Source: Lachnospiraceae bacterium (GTDB taxonomy: Bacteria > Bacillota > Clostridia > Lachnospirales > Lachnospiraceae). From it: a DNA stretch of 64,000 nt. A model generated the notes under the pieces. It was not told where the DNA came from. It searched no databases and worked only from the letters and a program-made list of their open reading frames with translations. Positions within the stretch are counted from its first letter, which is position 1; each line of letters begins with the position of its first letter. Made by a program: the position numbers and the translations under genes. Shown here one piece after another: positions 30,078 to 40,355 of this stretch. Location of the stretch: NCBI GenBank assembly GCA_021205755.1, contig JAJPWX010000110.1, positions 19,389-83,388 on the forward strand, written 5' to 3'.

Positions 30078-33000
30078 TGTTTCTTCCGTCTCCGACAGGA
30101 TAGATTCGCAGCCATCATTCCCAGGGCGGCCAGTGCAACGGTCAACCAGAAGATGGGGCTAGACGGATCTCCTGTCTTCGGAGTTCCGCTCGTAGAAGAG
30201 GAAGTGGCAGATGTTCCATTTTCTGTCTCACTTTCTGTTTCCGTTGCCTGTTCACTTTCGGATTCACTCTGTTTCTCGCTCCCTGATTCTGTCTCTTCTT
30301 CCGTAGCGTTCTCACTCTCCGGCTCAGTCTCCGCTTCCGTAGCGTTCTCGCTTTCTTCTTCGGTCTCCGGTTCCGGCTCCGGAATATGCGTGTTAGTCAG
30401 GGTAAAACCATCTTCCGTTTCTGTTACCGCGCAGGTATATCCTTCGATCTCTGTCTCAGAGAGTGTATAGAGGATTTCTTCTCCCCCGTCCATGTACTGC
30501 GGCAAACCGGAAAAAGTATAACTCCAGTCATCACCGGCGCTCAGTGCAGCGGTATAGCTGCTGCCGTCAGAACCAGTCAGGATAACCTCTACGGTATCAG
30601 GTCGTATGCCATCCTGGTTTTCCGCGTCCTCCCATACCTTAACAACTGTGAGATCTAACGTAAAAATCTCATGTGTATTGATGAAAGTGAATGCCCCGCC
30701 ATCTTCAGAGGTTATAAGCTCTGCCTCGTAATATGCGGTCGGATCCTCTTCCACAGTATAGACGACCTTCTCTCCATGGTTATAATACACTGGGAGCTCG
30801 GTAAAGGTTCCGCTCCATCCGCCCTCTTCTGTCAGATCTGAGATATAAGTGCTGCCATCAGAGCCTCTCAGGGTCACGCGCAGGAAGTCTGCGCGGACGC
30901 CGTCTCGGTTTTCCTCATCCTCCCATACCTTATTCACAGTAATTTCTGTGATTTCCGGAATGTGTGTATTGGTGATGGTGAATCGATAGCCGCTGCTGCT
31001 TTTCTCGATCTCCGCCGTGTATCCATCCACAGCCACCTCGCTCACAGAATAGACCACGGTAGAACCATGGTTGTAGTAGACCGGCAGACCAGAAAACAGG
31101 CGGGAATATCCGTTTTCACTTGTCAGTTTAGCTTCATAGGAGCTGCCGTCGCTGCCGGTCAGCTGCACAGAAATGCTTTCCGGACGGATTCCATCCTGGT
31201 CGTCTGCGTCTTCCCAGTTTTTGATCACAACAACATCTGTCACCGCCGGAATGTGATTGTTGGTCACGGTGAAGCTGTAGCCATCTTCGCCCGCTACCAC
31301 TTCCTCGGTATATCCATTGGTCTCTTTTTCCTGCAGAGAATAGGTGATAAGGGCGCCCTCATTCCAGTATTTCGGCAGATCCTCATAGACGTAGCTCCAC
31401 GCACCTTCTCTTGTCAGTTCTGCCTCTCGTGTTGAGCCATCCGAGCCGGTCAGGATTACTGTGATGATTCCTGTGCGCAGCCCATCCTGGTCGCTGGCGT
31501 CATTCCATATTTTTTCTACGGAAATATCAACAAGTGTGATTTCGTGCGTATTTGTCACCTCAAACAGCTGTGTGCTGTCTGCATCCGCCACAACACTTTC
31601 GTAACCTTCCACGGAATCCTCCTTCAGGCTGTAAGTAATCAGAGTTCCTTCACTCCAATACACCGGCAATTCAGTAAAGGTATACTGCCAGCCTTCTTTT
31701 TCCGTCACAGATGCCGTGCGCTCGGAGCCGTCTGAGCCAAGCAGCGTCACTTCAATGCCGGACGGACGGATTCCATCACGATTGTCATCATCTTCCCATA
31801 CCTTTTTCACGGTATAAGCGGTTTCTTCCGTTTCATGCGTATTCGTAATCCGGATCGAATAACCTGATTCCCAATCTCCTTCCATAGCCGAATAAGAGGC
31901 GACATATCCCTCGACCCGCTTCTCTTCCACGGAATAAGTGATCATCTGCCCGGAGGCGCAGGTCGGCAGTCCTTCGAACACACAGCTCTGCCCGGAGGAA
32001 TCCAGGGAAATCACCGCTTCTTTCGATACTACCGTCGTTTTCGCTCCTTCTTCTGTAATTGTTCCTGTCAGAAATACGGTGACATCCGTGCGCAGGCCAT
32101 CCTGGTTGTCGTTATCTTCCCACGCTTTCTCTACCGTTACTTTTGTAAATGCCACAAAACCGGCATCGTTATGAATGCTTTCATAAAGATACGCATACAT
32201 TTCATCCACAGTCGGCAGTTCAATGCCGCTGATCCATGCATTTTCAAGAATCGTCTCTCCCGCACGGATGGTCGCGGCGGCATCGGAGTCAACCGTATCA
32301 TCGGTTCCGGTACTTTGCACAGTAAGCTCATAGGCTTCCGTTCCGGTAAACACAACGTAATATGTACCCGATTCCAGATCAGTAAAGCAGTAGCTCCCAT
32401 CCGCATTTGTCTGAACGGATTCCACACAATTTCCAAATACATCATAAGCCGTATAAAGCTCCGTATTATTCACGCTTGCAGCACATTGAGACGTATTGGC
32501 ATAGCCAGATACAGATGTCCGGTACAGAGAGACCGTCATCCCTACCATCGTGCTTTCTGCATTTTCCCGGATTCCATCTCCATCCTCATCCAGCCATGCA
32601 AGTCCGCTGACCGTCCGTTTGGCGACCTGAATATTGACGGTATTACTCTCCACCAGGGCAGCCTGTCCAGCCGCATATTCATAAAAAGAATTTGCATAAA
32701 GATCCCCTGGTTTCTGTGTTCCCCCGGAGGCGTCCCTTAAGAGGTTACCAGAGGAATCCTGCACGGTAAATGTCACTGTGATTTTTACGTATTCCTGCGC
32801 TTTTACCGTGCCGAGTGCGATCTGCAATCCAACTGCGTCACGGATGCGCAATCCACTGTAAGTAATGGATGTTCCGCTTGCGCTTCCTCCGCTTATCCCG
32901 CTCCAGGTGAAGCTGTCACTGCCGCTTAATATCGCATCTACCGCATTCTCATTGCGCGCGCCTTCCTCCGCGGTCGTCTGAATCCGGATGGTGTCTTTCC

Positions 33001-36000
33001 CCTCCGCATAGGAGTTCGCGGCGTTCGAAAAGTCCAGCTCAATGCGCTCAATTGCGTAGTCTCCGCCAAAACCACTTCCGCGTGAATCGCCATTATACGG
33101 CAGAATATCATATAAAATAACGCCATCCACATCTTCTTCAGCGCTGTTTCCATAGCGGAGGATGTAGGTCAGTTTCTCCCCTTCCTCAACAATGCTGCGC
33201 GCTACTGCCTTAGTGATGGAAGTGCTCGCCAGCCGGATAACACTGGTCGTCGTCTCGGAATAATTGCCAAAGCCGCTGGTAATCGTCCTGCCATCCTTAT
33301 CGGACGTGATTGACGCGGAAATCGTAATGGTATCGTTATTCTGAACATCGTCCGCAGTCCCTGCCGCTCCGATCAGACAGGAAAAATAAATATCCTCCAT
33401 GGCCTCGCCCACCGTCTGCGACGGAATCTCCCAGGTCACAGTACTGGTTCCGTCCGCATTTTCCTGAACCTGTGACGGTGCCAGGCTGGCACTGTCCATA
33501 ATATAGGTAAGAGCCGTCGGCAAAGTCACCCAGACTGTCACATCTGTTGTCTCTGTGGAGGAGGACACCTCGCTGTTCGCCGATACGACAGAGACCGTCG
33601 GATGAACCACGTAGGTCACTGTACGCTCCCCGATATCCAGATCATAGACCGATTTCGCCGTTGTCACTCCCGCTGTCGTAGTGGTTGTGTCGGCCACCTT
33701 GATGGATACGCCGGTCTTGCACCCTATGATCAGACAGGAATTCCCGGCAATGTATCCGCCTGTGTGCCCTGCCACAACACTTCCATCCTCATACACGATT
33801 TTTCCATAGTCTGTGTAGCAGGTATAGTCGGGAGCTCTATATCCATCCGCATAGCTTCCGCCGCTCATACCAAGCCCATATCCGCCCCCACTGCAGGAAT
33901 ACGCTGTCCATGAAACGACATCCGCATCATTTCTCCACGCACGCAGATCATTTGTGGTCTGGTAAACACTGCCGATCTTAGCGCTTTCCTTCACGTTTAA
34001 CCGCATATAGAACCCCATTGCCGCCGGGTCCTTCGAGCCTCTGTAGACCGCGCAGTTTCTTACCTCATAAAGGAAACCGACGCAGGTATACCCAGCCGCA
34101 TTCAATTCATCTATGCTTTCAAAGTAAACGAGTTCTTCTTCGCGGGTGCTGTTCATCTCTGAATCACTCTGCCACCCCGTCTTGTCCGGTTTTGCGGCAA
34201 ACAATACCCGGATCGTGCCGGCGTCACTCTTCTCATTGTAAACGCCAAATGATTCACAGAACGTTGTTCCCGCAGGCACCTCGAACGCCTCATCGTCAAT
34301 TTTCTGCAGAAGATTGATCGAGGTAAGACAGCCGTCTCCATTATAGTCTGCCACTGATCTCACCAGAATCTGTTCTCCCTGCGTGGCGTAAAAATCCCCC
34401 GCGTCCCAGGCGGAAGCCCGGTTCACATAACCGGTCGTATTGTAATAGTTTCGCTTGGAGATGTATCCATCTGGATATAGGGTAATATTCATTCCATTGC
34501 TGTTGTCGGAACGGTTTTGATCTGTCGTCGTCTGCTGGCCGGAAAGCGATGTGGCGGCAAGGTTCCCTGCCTCAGCCCAAAAATACAGGTTCGATGTACT
34601 TTCCACGCTCCTAGCAAAACTGACGACCATTTCTACGTAGCCTGCGGAAAAGCAGCCAATATTGGCGCCAAAAATATTGTCTGTCGCATTATCGCAGCCC
34701 GTCGTTGGGAATATCAGATTTTCCAGATCGAACGCATAGCCGGACACAGACACATGGTAAACATTGCCGCTTCCCGCATCCTGCGTGATACTCCAGCTGC
34801 CGCCCGCATAACAGGACCGTGTATCTGAAGCACTGCCGCCGCTGTTAAATGGCTGCACATAGATACCGTAACCGGTCGATACCACTCCTCCGGCTACCAT
34901 AGATCTGCCAAGCTTCCCAGTGGTCGTCAGAGTAGGCGTTTTATTCTCCAGGTAATCCCAGAGAACCGGCGTATAATCCTCTTTTGCAGTCACATCTGTC
35001 CCGTCCAGGGTTTCTGTAAAGGTCAGGTCAAAAGTGATTTCTCCGGCAGGCAGCTCAATTCCTTTCAAGCCTTTGTCTGCAGAAGTGTTATACAGCTGCA
35101 GAGTCAGCGCATACCCTTCCAGACGTCCGTAAACCGATCCGTCAACATCTGTGTCGCTGATCGTTCCGGACTGTGTGTCAAAATACGCAATATAATTGCA
35201 GACAGAATTCCGCGCAAGATAAACATTGTAACGCGGCGCGGCGGATACCTTCACCGGCTCTGACTGAAGGTTCTGATAAAGACTCTCCTCATTTCCCTCC
35301 ATCCAGACCGTATAGGAAGGCTGAATGCTGTCACCGTTCTTCGCCGCTTTCACGTATATCCCCACACTCAGAGTGCCTGTGCCGGGGATCGCATTCGCGT
35401 CACCGCTTTTCGACAGGTAGCGCTTTCCGGTAAGGATTTGCTTCGCAACGGTCTTTCCGCTGTCCCATTTCGTCGATGAAGTCCCATCTGCGTAAACATA
35501 GGTAATCTCCAGATCCACGCACCAGTTCAGTGTTTCCGTGTTGAACTCCGCAACGGACGGGTCGCAGGCCAGCGTGAACTCTGCCATCATATACGCCTCA
35601 TCAACCGTCTCCGTCGGATTCATCAGGGCAGTCGTATATTCCAGGGTATAATTCACATAATCAAAGGTTCGCACAATCCCATTACTCGGCCCGGAATCAT
35701 TTCCCACCTCATCGTCACCATCAAACGGAGCGGTACCATCCACCAGGCTCTTCACCACCAGGGAGGAAACATAGCTCTTGTTCTCATTCAGGCCGCTGCC
35801 TTCCTCCCCGCTGTCCGCTTCCGCTGATAAAGTCAGAAGCATGCCAGACAGATCTTCCGTAAGAGCTTCGGTTTCCTCCACGGATTCATCTGCTGTCTCT
35901 CCATCCTCTTCTTCTGCCGCAAAGGAATTGTTTTCATCCAAGGCAGAATTTTCATCACTGCTGTTGTCCGAGTGCGCTTCATCTTCTCCAGAAGAATTCG

Positions 36001-36379
36001 TATCTGGACTCACAGAATTATCATTGCCGCTATCCACATCCGTACCTTTCCCGCCTGTGGCATCCGCGGCAGAATCCGCATCTGCATCTGCGTCTGTAAC
36101 TGTGCCCGCATCCGTGCCCGCATTTGTGCCTGCATCTGTGCCCGCATCTACACCTGCATTTGTATCTGTATTCGTACTTGTATCCGTATTTACACCCTTA
36201 CTTCCATTTTCTGCAGCTGCATCCTCATTCGTTTCTATCTCAGACTCCGTACTGCTGATGGCAGAAATATCAGCAAGCAGGTCTGTACTGGCAACCGATA
36301 TTGATTCTGGTGAAGCGGACGCTGCCAAAACAGCAGCACAAAGTACCCCTGAAAGAATCCTTTTTATTCTTCTATTCAT
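30074..36379 (-). CDS. Giant sortase-anchored surface protein with six Cna-B domains
   Basis: Signal peptide MNRRIKRILSGVLCAAVLAASASPE; SdrD-B-like WLDEDGDGIRENAES; six W(E/N)D..(N/D)(Q/R)DG(I/L/V)R repeats; C-terminal TPKTGDPSSP...TM...RRRKKH. Confidence 0.88.
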   Translation of the reverse strand: MNRRIKRILSGVLCAAVLAASASPESISVASTDLLADISAISSTESEIETNEDAAAENGSKGVNTDTSTNTDTNAGVDAGTDAGTNAGTDAGTVTDADADADSAADATGGKGTDVDSGNDNSVSPDTNSSGEDEAHSDNSSDENSALDENNSFAAEEEDGETADESVEETEALTEDLSGMLLTLSAEADSGEEGSGLNENKSYVSSLVVKSLVDGTAPFDGDDEVGNDSGPSNGIVRTFDYVNYTLEYTTALMNPTETVDEAYMMAEFTLACDPSVAEFNTETLNWCVDLEITYVYADGTSSTKWDSGKTVAKQILTGKRYLSKSGDANAIPGTGTLSVGIYVKAAKNGDSIQPSYTVWMEGNEESLYQNLQSEPVKVSAAPRYNVYLARNSVCNYIAYFDTQSGTISDTDVDGSVYGRLEGYALTLQLYNTSADKGLKGIELPAGEITFDLTFTETLDGTDVTAKEDYTPVLWDYLENKTPTLTTTGKLGRSMVAGGVVSTGYGIYVQPFNSGGSASDTRSCYAGGSWSITQDAGSGNVYHVSVSGYAFDLENLIFPTTGCDNATDNIFGANIGCFSAGYVEMVVSFARSVESTSNLYFWAEAGNLAATSLSGQQTTTDQNRSDNSNGMNITLYPDGYISKRNYYNTTGYVNRASAWDAGDFYATQGEQILVRSVADYNGDGCLTSINLLQKIDDEAFEVPAGTTFCESFGVYNEKSDAGTIRVLFAAKPDKTGWQSDSEMNSTREEELVYFESIDELNAAGYTCVGFLYEVRNCAVYRGSKDPAAMGFYMRLNVKESAKIGSVYQTTNDLRAWRNDADVVSWTAYSCSGGGYGLGMSGGSYADGYRAPDYTCYTDYGKIVYEDGSVVAGHTGGYIAGNSCLIIGCKTGVSIKVADTTTTTAGVTTAKSVYDLDIGERTVTYVVHPTVSVVSANSEVSSSTETTDVTVWVTLPTALTYIMDSASLAPSQVQENADGTSTVTWEIPSQTVGEAMEDIYFSCLIGAAGTADDVQNNDTITISASITSDKDGRTITSGFGNYSETTTSVIRLASTSITKAVARSIVEEGEKLTYILRYGNSAEEDVDGVILYDILPYNGDSRGSGFGGDYAIERIELDFSNAANSYAEGKDTIRIQTTAEEGARNENAVDAILSGSDSFTWSGISGGSASGTSITYSGLRIRDAVGLQIALGTVKAQEYVKITVTFTVQDSSGNLLRDASGGTQKPGDLYANSFYEYAAGQAALVESNTVNIQVAKRTVSGLAWLDEDGDGIRENAESTMVGMTVSLYRTSVSGYANTSQCAASVNNTELYTAYDVFGNCVESVQTNADGSYCFTDLESGTYYVVFTGTEAYELTVQSTGTDDTVDSDAAATIRAGETILENAWISGIELPTVDEMYAYLYESIHNDAGFVAFTKVTVEKAWEDNDNQDGLRTDVTVFLTGTITEEGAKTTVVSKEAVISLDSSGQSCVFEGLPTCASGQMITYSVEEKRVEGYVASYSAMEGDWESGYSIRITNTHETEETAYTVKKVWEDDDNRDGIRPSGIEVTLLGSDGSERTASVTEKEGWQYTFTELPVYWSEGTLITYSLKEDSVEGYESVVADADSTQLFEVTNTHEITLVDISVEKIWNDASDQDGLRTGIITVILTGSDGSTREAELTREGAWSYVYEDLPKYWNEGALITYSLQEKETNGYTEEVVAGEDGYSFTVTNNHIPAVTDVVVIKNWEDADDQDGIRPESISVQLTGSDGSSYEAKLTSENGYSRLFSGLPVYYNHGSTVVYSVSEVAVDGYTAEIEKSSSGYRFTITNTHIPEITEITVNKVWEDEENRDGVRADFLRVTLRGSDGSTYISDLTEEGGWSGTFTELPVYYNHGEKVVYTVEEDPTAYYEAELITSEDGGAFTFINTHEIFTLDLTVVKVWEDAENQDGIRPDTVEVILTGSDGSSYTAALSAGDDWSYTFSGLPQYMDGGEEILYTLSETEIEGYTCAVTETEDGFTLTNTHIPEPEPETEEESENATEAETEPESENATEEETESGSEKQSESESEQATETESETENGTSATSSSTSGTPKTGDPSSPIFWLTVALAALGMMAANLSCRRRKKH

Positions 36380-36661
36380 ACTGTTTTCCTTTCTCTGATT
36401 CAATTGCTCACAATTTCCCCGCGCCCATCTTTTTTAGGACACGGTATTTGTTAAAAATACGATTTGTTCTGTTGGAAAATTATCTTTCGTAAGAAATCTG
36501 GATTGGAACGGCAGATTGCCGTTGTAGGAAATGCCTTTTTCAGGCGCTCAGATTATAAAAGAATGAAATCATATGAATTCATTTAAACACACGTAGTATA
36601 TCACAGCTTTTGTGAGATGTCATGCATTAAATTATTAACTTTTTATAAACAAAAAATCTAT

Positions 36662-36742
36662 CGAGTAGGGAGATTTTCTCCCTACTCGCCGCGCGGGGCG
36701 CATCCAGCGTCAGCTGGAAAACTTCCATGTGCGCCCCTGCGC
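36662..36742. repeat. Perfect 12-bp hairpin followed by compound palindrome
   Basis: CGAGTAGGGAGA-TTT-TCTCCCTACTCG at 36662-36688; GGGGCGCA/TGCGCCCC outer stem around TCCAGC-GTCA-GCTGGA and an AAACTTCCATG bulge at 36695-36737. Confidence 0.8.
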
Positions 36743-36744
36743 AT

Positions 36745-36776
36745 CAAAAAAGAGGATGAGTGAAAACCCATCCCCT
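36745..36776 (-). terminator. Terminator of the his cluster
   Basis: Minus strand GGGGATGGG-TTTTCA-CTCATCCTC-TTTTTT. Confidence 0.75.
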
Positions 36777-36796
36777 TCAAAACTCATTCAAAAAAT

Positions 36797-38170
36797 CTAA
36801 CGTTTTGCCAGTTCCTCTGTAATATCTTCCCAGGTCAGTCCTTTTTCAGACATGAGAACCATAACATGATAAAGGAAATCCGATATCTCATAGACGACCT
36901 CTTCCGAATCCGGATTCTTAGCCGCGATGATGATCTCTGATGCTTCCTCGCCTACCTTTTTCAGAATTTTATCAATGCCCTTATCAAACAGGTAGTTGGT
37001 ATAAGAACCCTCTTTCGGGTGTATCTTCCGGTCTTCAATCACAGAAAATACTTCCTCAAAGACCCGCATGGGGTTGGAAGAATCATAGTTCTTCGTGAGA
37101 ATCGGGCGATAAAAACAGCTCCGGTTCCCGGTATGGCAAGCGGCACCCACCTGCACGACCTTCGCCAGGAGAGTATCGTTATCACAGTCAATCACCAACT
37201 CGCGCACATACTGAAAATGCCCTGAGGTCAGCCCTTTGACCCACAGTTCCTGCCGGCTGCGGCTCCAGTAAGTCATGCGGCCGGTGCGGACGGTCGTGAG
37301 GTAGGCTTCCTCATTCATATAAGCCACCATCAAAACCTCCAGTGTCCGGTAATCCTGCACCACAACCGGAAGCAATCCGTCGCTGCCCGTTTTAATATCC
37401 TCCCAGGCCAGAGTGGACTCATAGGTATTGACGGCAATTCCTGCTTCCTTCAGCGCGTGCTTTACATCCATAAAGGCAAACGCCTCTTGTGCAAATTCCG
37501 CACAGCTAATGCCAGTCGCGGCACCGCTAAGCAGCGCTGCCGCCCTGCTGATGATTTCAGAATATGCAGCTGTATCGCCAGTCAAGGGAGCATCCTCATT
37601 TGCCTGCGCATCCGGCATTGCAATCATACAATAAACATTCTGGAAATCTGCTCTTCCACACAGCGCCTCATTCATTAACACAACGCCTCCAAGCAGCGCT
37701 GCGTTTGCCTGCGCCGCACCCAGTTCTTCCTCTGTTCTGACACAGGCAAGCATTTTTTCTTTCCCAAATCGGGCGGAAACCTCAGCAGTCAGCTCGACGT
37801 TTGTCTCTTTCCCATAATTTAAAAACACCTTCGAGCAGCCAGCGTAGAGCAGCTTTTTCACATCCTCCATCCGCTGGATATTGCCTCCGCCGTAGATCGG
37901 CAGATCCGTTGCACGGCTGATTTTTTTGATCGTGCCAATGGACTGTTCATGCTCCGCATCCCCCTCAGACCGGTCAAAAATCAAAAGTGCATCCGCGCCG
38001 AAATTCTCACAAGACGCGGCAAAGTCGGGTGCGTCGCTAATAAAATCATCCAGACGCGATTCAGGCATTCCTTTCCAGCCATTCTTTTTATCCGTGAAAG
38101 TGTTTTTACCATATCGCGTCACAAAGTTCCCTTTCAAGCACAAGGGGACGATCAGTTCTCTGTTTTTCAT
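36797..38170 (-). CDS. hisIE: HisI-HisE fusion with N-terminal HisA/HisF-like barrel
   Basis: C-terminal [20 protein letters not shown]...[19 protein letters not shown]...[10 protein letters not shown] (HisI) and [15 protein letters not shown] (HisE). N-terminal [16 protein letters not shown]...[29 protein letters not shown]. Confidence 0.9.
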   Translation of the reverse strand: MKNRELIVPLCLKGNFVTRYGKNTFTDKKNGWKGMPESRLDDFISDAPDFAASCENFGADALLIFDRSEGDAEHEQSIGTIKKISRATDLPIYGGGNIQRMEDVKKLLYAGCSKVFLNYGKETNVELTAEVSARFGKEKMLACVRTEEELGAAQANAALLGGVVLMNEALCGRADFQNVYCMIAMPDAQANEDAPLTGDTAAYSEIISRAAALLSGAATGISCAEFAQEAFAFMDVKHALKEAGIAVNTYESTLAWEDIKTGSDGLLPVVVQDYRTLEVLMVAYMNEEAYLTTVRTGRMTYWSRSRQELWVKGLTSGHFQYVRELVIDCDNDTLLAKVVQVGAACHTGNRSCFYRPILTKNYDSSNPMRVFEEVFSVIEDRKIHPKEGSYTNYLFDKGIDKILKKVGEEASEIIIAAKNPDSEEVVYEISDFLYHVMVLMSEKGLTWEDITEELAKR

Positions 38171-38217
38171 GTCATTCTCTCCAGAAACACAACGGTTTTC
38201 AATCATCAAAATGTATT

Positions 38218-38805
38218 TTATAAGGTTCCTTTCGTCGAGAGCACATCCGTAATACGCGGGTCATAGCCGGTTGCCTCATCCAGTGCTTTCGCAAACGCCT
38301 TGAACATTGCCTCCGCCATATGGTGGCTGTTTCCGGCGCGAAGCATGCAAAAATGCAGGTTCATCGCCGCAGAATACGAAACCGCGTAGAAAAATTCGCG
38401 CACCATCTCGGTATCCATCTCTCCGATGCGCTCTGTCGGGAAATCTGCGTCCGAGCAAAAATAAGGACGGCCGCACAGATCAAGCGCACACAGCACCAGA
38501 ACCTCGTCCATGGGAAGTGTCTTCTCTCCATAGCGGCGAATGCCCTTTTTATCCCCGACTGCCTGGCGGATTGCCTCTCCCAGCACAATCCCCGTGTCCT
38601 CAATCGTGTGGTGGCAGTCAACCTGCAGGTCTCCGTCCACCTCTACGGTAAGGTCAAACAGGCCATGTCTGGCAAAGCCGTCCAGCATATGGTCGAAAAA
38701 CCCGATTCCCGTATGGATCTGCGCGTTGCCCGCGCCATCCAGATTCAGTTCCACACGGATGCGCGTCTCCTTTGTATTGCGTATTACTTCAGCTGTTCTG
38801 GCCAT
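38218..38805 (-). CDS. hisB: Imidazoleglycerol-phosphate dehydratase
   Basis: [42 protein letters not shown]. Confidence 0.96.
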   Translation of the reverse strand: MARTAEVIRNTKETRIRVELNLDGAGNAQIHTGIGFFDHMLDGFARHGLFDLTVEVDGDLQVDCHHTIEDTGIVLGEAIRQAVGDKKGIRRYGEKTLPMDEVLVLCALDLCGRPYFCSDADFPTERIGEMDTEMVREFFYAVSYSAAMNLHFCMLRAGNSHHMAEAMFKAFAKALDEATGYDPRITDVLSTKGTL

Positions 38806-38906
38806 GATTGTTTTTCCTCACTATCTCCTTATGAATCCCTAGTATTGCACCTGCAAATCATATGTGAAAAAGGTTCTTTCCCTCTAAATCTAATTGCCGT
38901 ATCTTT

Positions 38907-40196
38907 TCACTCAAACCGCACCCGGATGGAATTCGCGTGTGCCGTCAGCGCTTCCGCATTCGCAAAAGCAATAATATCATCCTTCACCGGCTCCAACGCC
39001 TCTCTCGAATAATAGATAATGCTGGATTTTTTCACAAAATCATCCACCGAAAGTGGGGAGAAAAACTTCGCCGTCCCGTTGGTCGGCAGAATGTGGTTCG
39101 GCCCCGCATAATAGTCGCCAAGCGGCTCACTGCTGTGCTCACCGATAAAAATAGCCCCGGCATTCTTAATCTTCATCATCACTTCAAACGCATTCTTTGT
39201 CACAATTTCCAGATGCTCCGACGCAATGGCATTCGCCGTGTCAATTGCGTCAGCCATGGAATCCGCCAGCAAAATATATCCGTAATTGTCCAGCGACTGC
39301 CGGATGATATCCGCACGGGAAAGCACTTTCAGATACTCTTCAATCTCATCTGAAACCTTCTGTGCCAGTGCCTCGCTCGTCGTCACCAGAATTGCAGAAG
39401 CCAGGCGGTCGTGCTCAGCCTGAGAAAGCAAATCCGCCGCTACATAATGCGCGTTCGCAGTCTCATCCGCCAGGACAAGAATCTCACTCGGCCCGGCAAT
39501 AGAATCAATGCCGACACTGCCATACACCGCTTTCTTTGCAAGGGCGACATAAATATTGCCCGGCCCGACAATCTTGTCCACCTTCGGAATGCTCTCCGTA
39601 CCATAAGCGAGCGCGGCAATCGCCTGCGCACCGCCCACCTTATAGACTTCATCCGCACCAGCCTCACAGGCCGCTACCAGAGACGACGCAGGCACTTTTC
39701 CATCCTTTCCGGGAGGCGTTGTCATGATAATTCTGCCCACGCCAGCAACCTTTGCCGGAACGATATTCATCAGTACAGAAGACGACAGCACCGCCGTTCC
39801 GCCCGGCACATAGACGCCCACCGTTCCAAGCGGGGTCACCTTCTGGCCCAGCATCGTGCCATTGTCCGTGCTGTCAAACCAGCTGTAACGGCGCTGTTTT
39901 TCATGGTAGCTGCGGATATTGGCCAGAGATCTGCGCAAAACCCCCAGGAACTCCGGATCAACCGCCGCATAGGCCTCATCCACCTCTTCCTTCGTCACGC
40001 GTACATTGGCGGCCGTGATCTCCACTCCGTCAAACTGCTTTGTATAACCGAAAACCGCCGCGTCACGGTTTTCCTTTACATTTCGAATGATCTCCGCCAC
40101 GCGCTCCTCATAGCCCTGGTAGCTGTCCGGGCTGCGCTTCAAAAGCTGCGTCAGAAGATCTTTTCTGGTCTCTTCTGTCAATTGAACGATACGCAT
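38907..40196 (-). CDS. hisD: Histidinol dehydrogenase
   Basis: VPGGTAVLSSSVLMNIVPAKVAGV, GPGNIYVALAKKAVYGSVGIDSIAGPSEILV. Confidence 0.97.
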   Translation of the reverse strand: MRIVQLTEETRKDLLTQLLKRSPDSYQGYEERVAEIIRNVKENRDAAVFGYTKQFDGVEITAANVRVTKEEVDEAYAAVDPEFLGVLRRSLANIRSYHEKQRRYSWFDSTDNGTMLGQKVTPLGTVGVYVPGGTAVLSSSVLMNIVPAKVAGVGRIIMTTPPGKDGKVPASSLVAACEAGADEVYKVGGAQAIAALAYGTESIPKVDKIVGPGNIYVALAKKAVYGSVGIDSIAGPSEILVLADETANAHYVAADLLSQAEHDRLASAILVTTSEALAQKVSDEIEEYLKVLSRADIIRQSLDNYGYILLADSMADAIDTANAIASEHLEIVTKNAFEVMMKIKNAGAIFIGEHSSEPLGDYYAGPNHILPTNGTAKFFSPLSVDDFVKKSSIIYYSREALEPVKDDIIAFANAEALTAHANSIRVRFE

Positions 40197-40355
40197 ATGT
40201 TAGTCAGATCCTTTCCTTCTATAATAAATATTTAGGAAACGACATACGTCATTTCGCTTTGTCTTTTTTCAATAACATAAGTCTAACGGCAAATGGGTGT
40301 AATACCGCGGATTTCTCCGCGCTCGGCCCCTGCCAGGTAAACATCCGCGGGATAT

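Noticed and set aside
30400-32150. Possible CRISPR or tandem DNA repeat array
   Set aside because: The periodic signal is the six coding Cna-B domains (~270-290 bp, imperfect); no short identical repeats with unique spacers. No CRISPR array or cas genes seen in the window.
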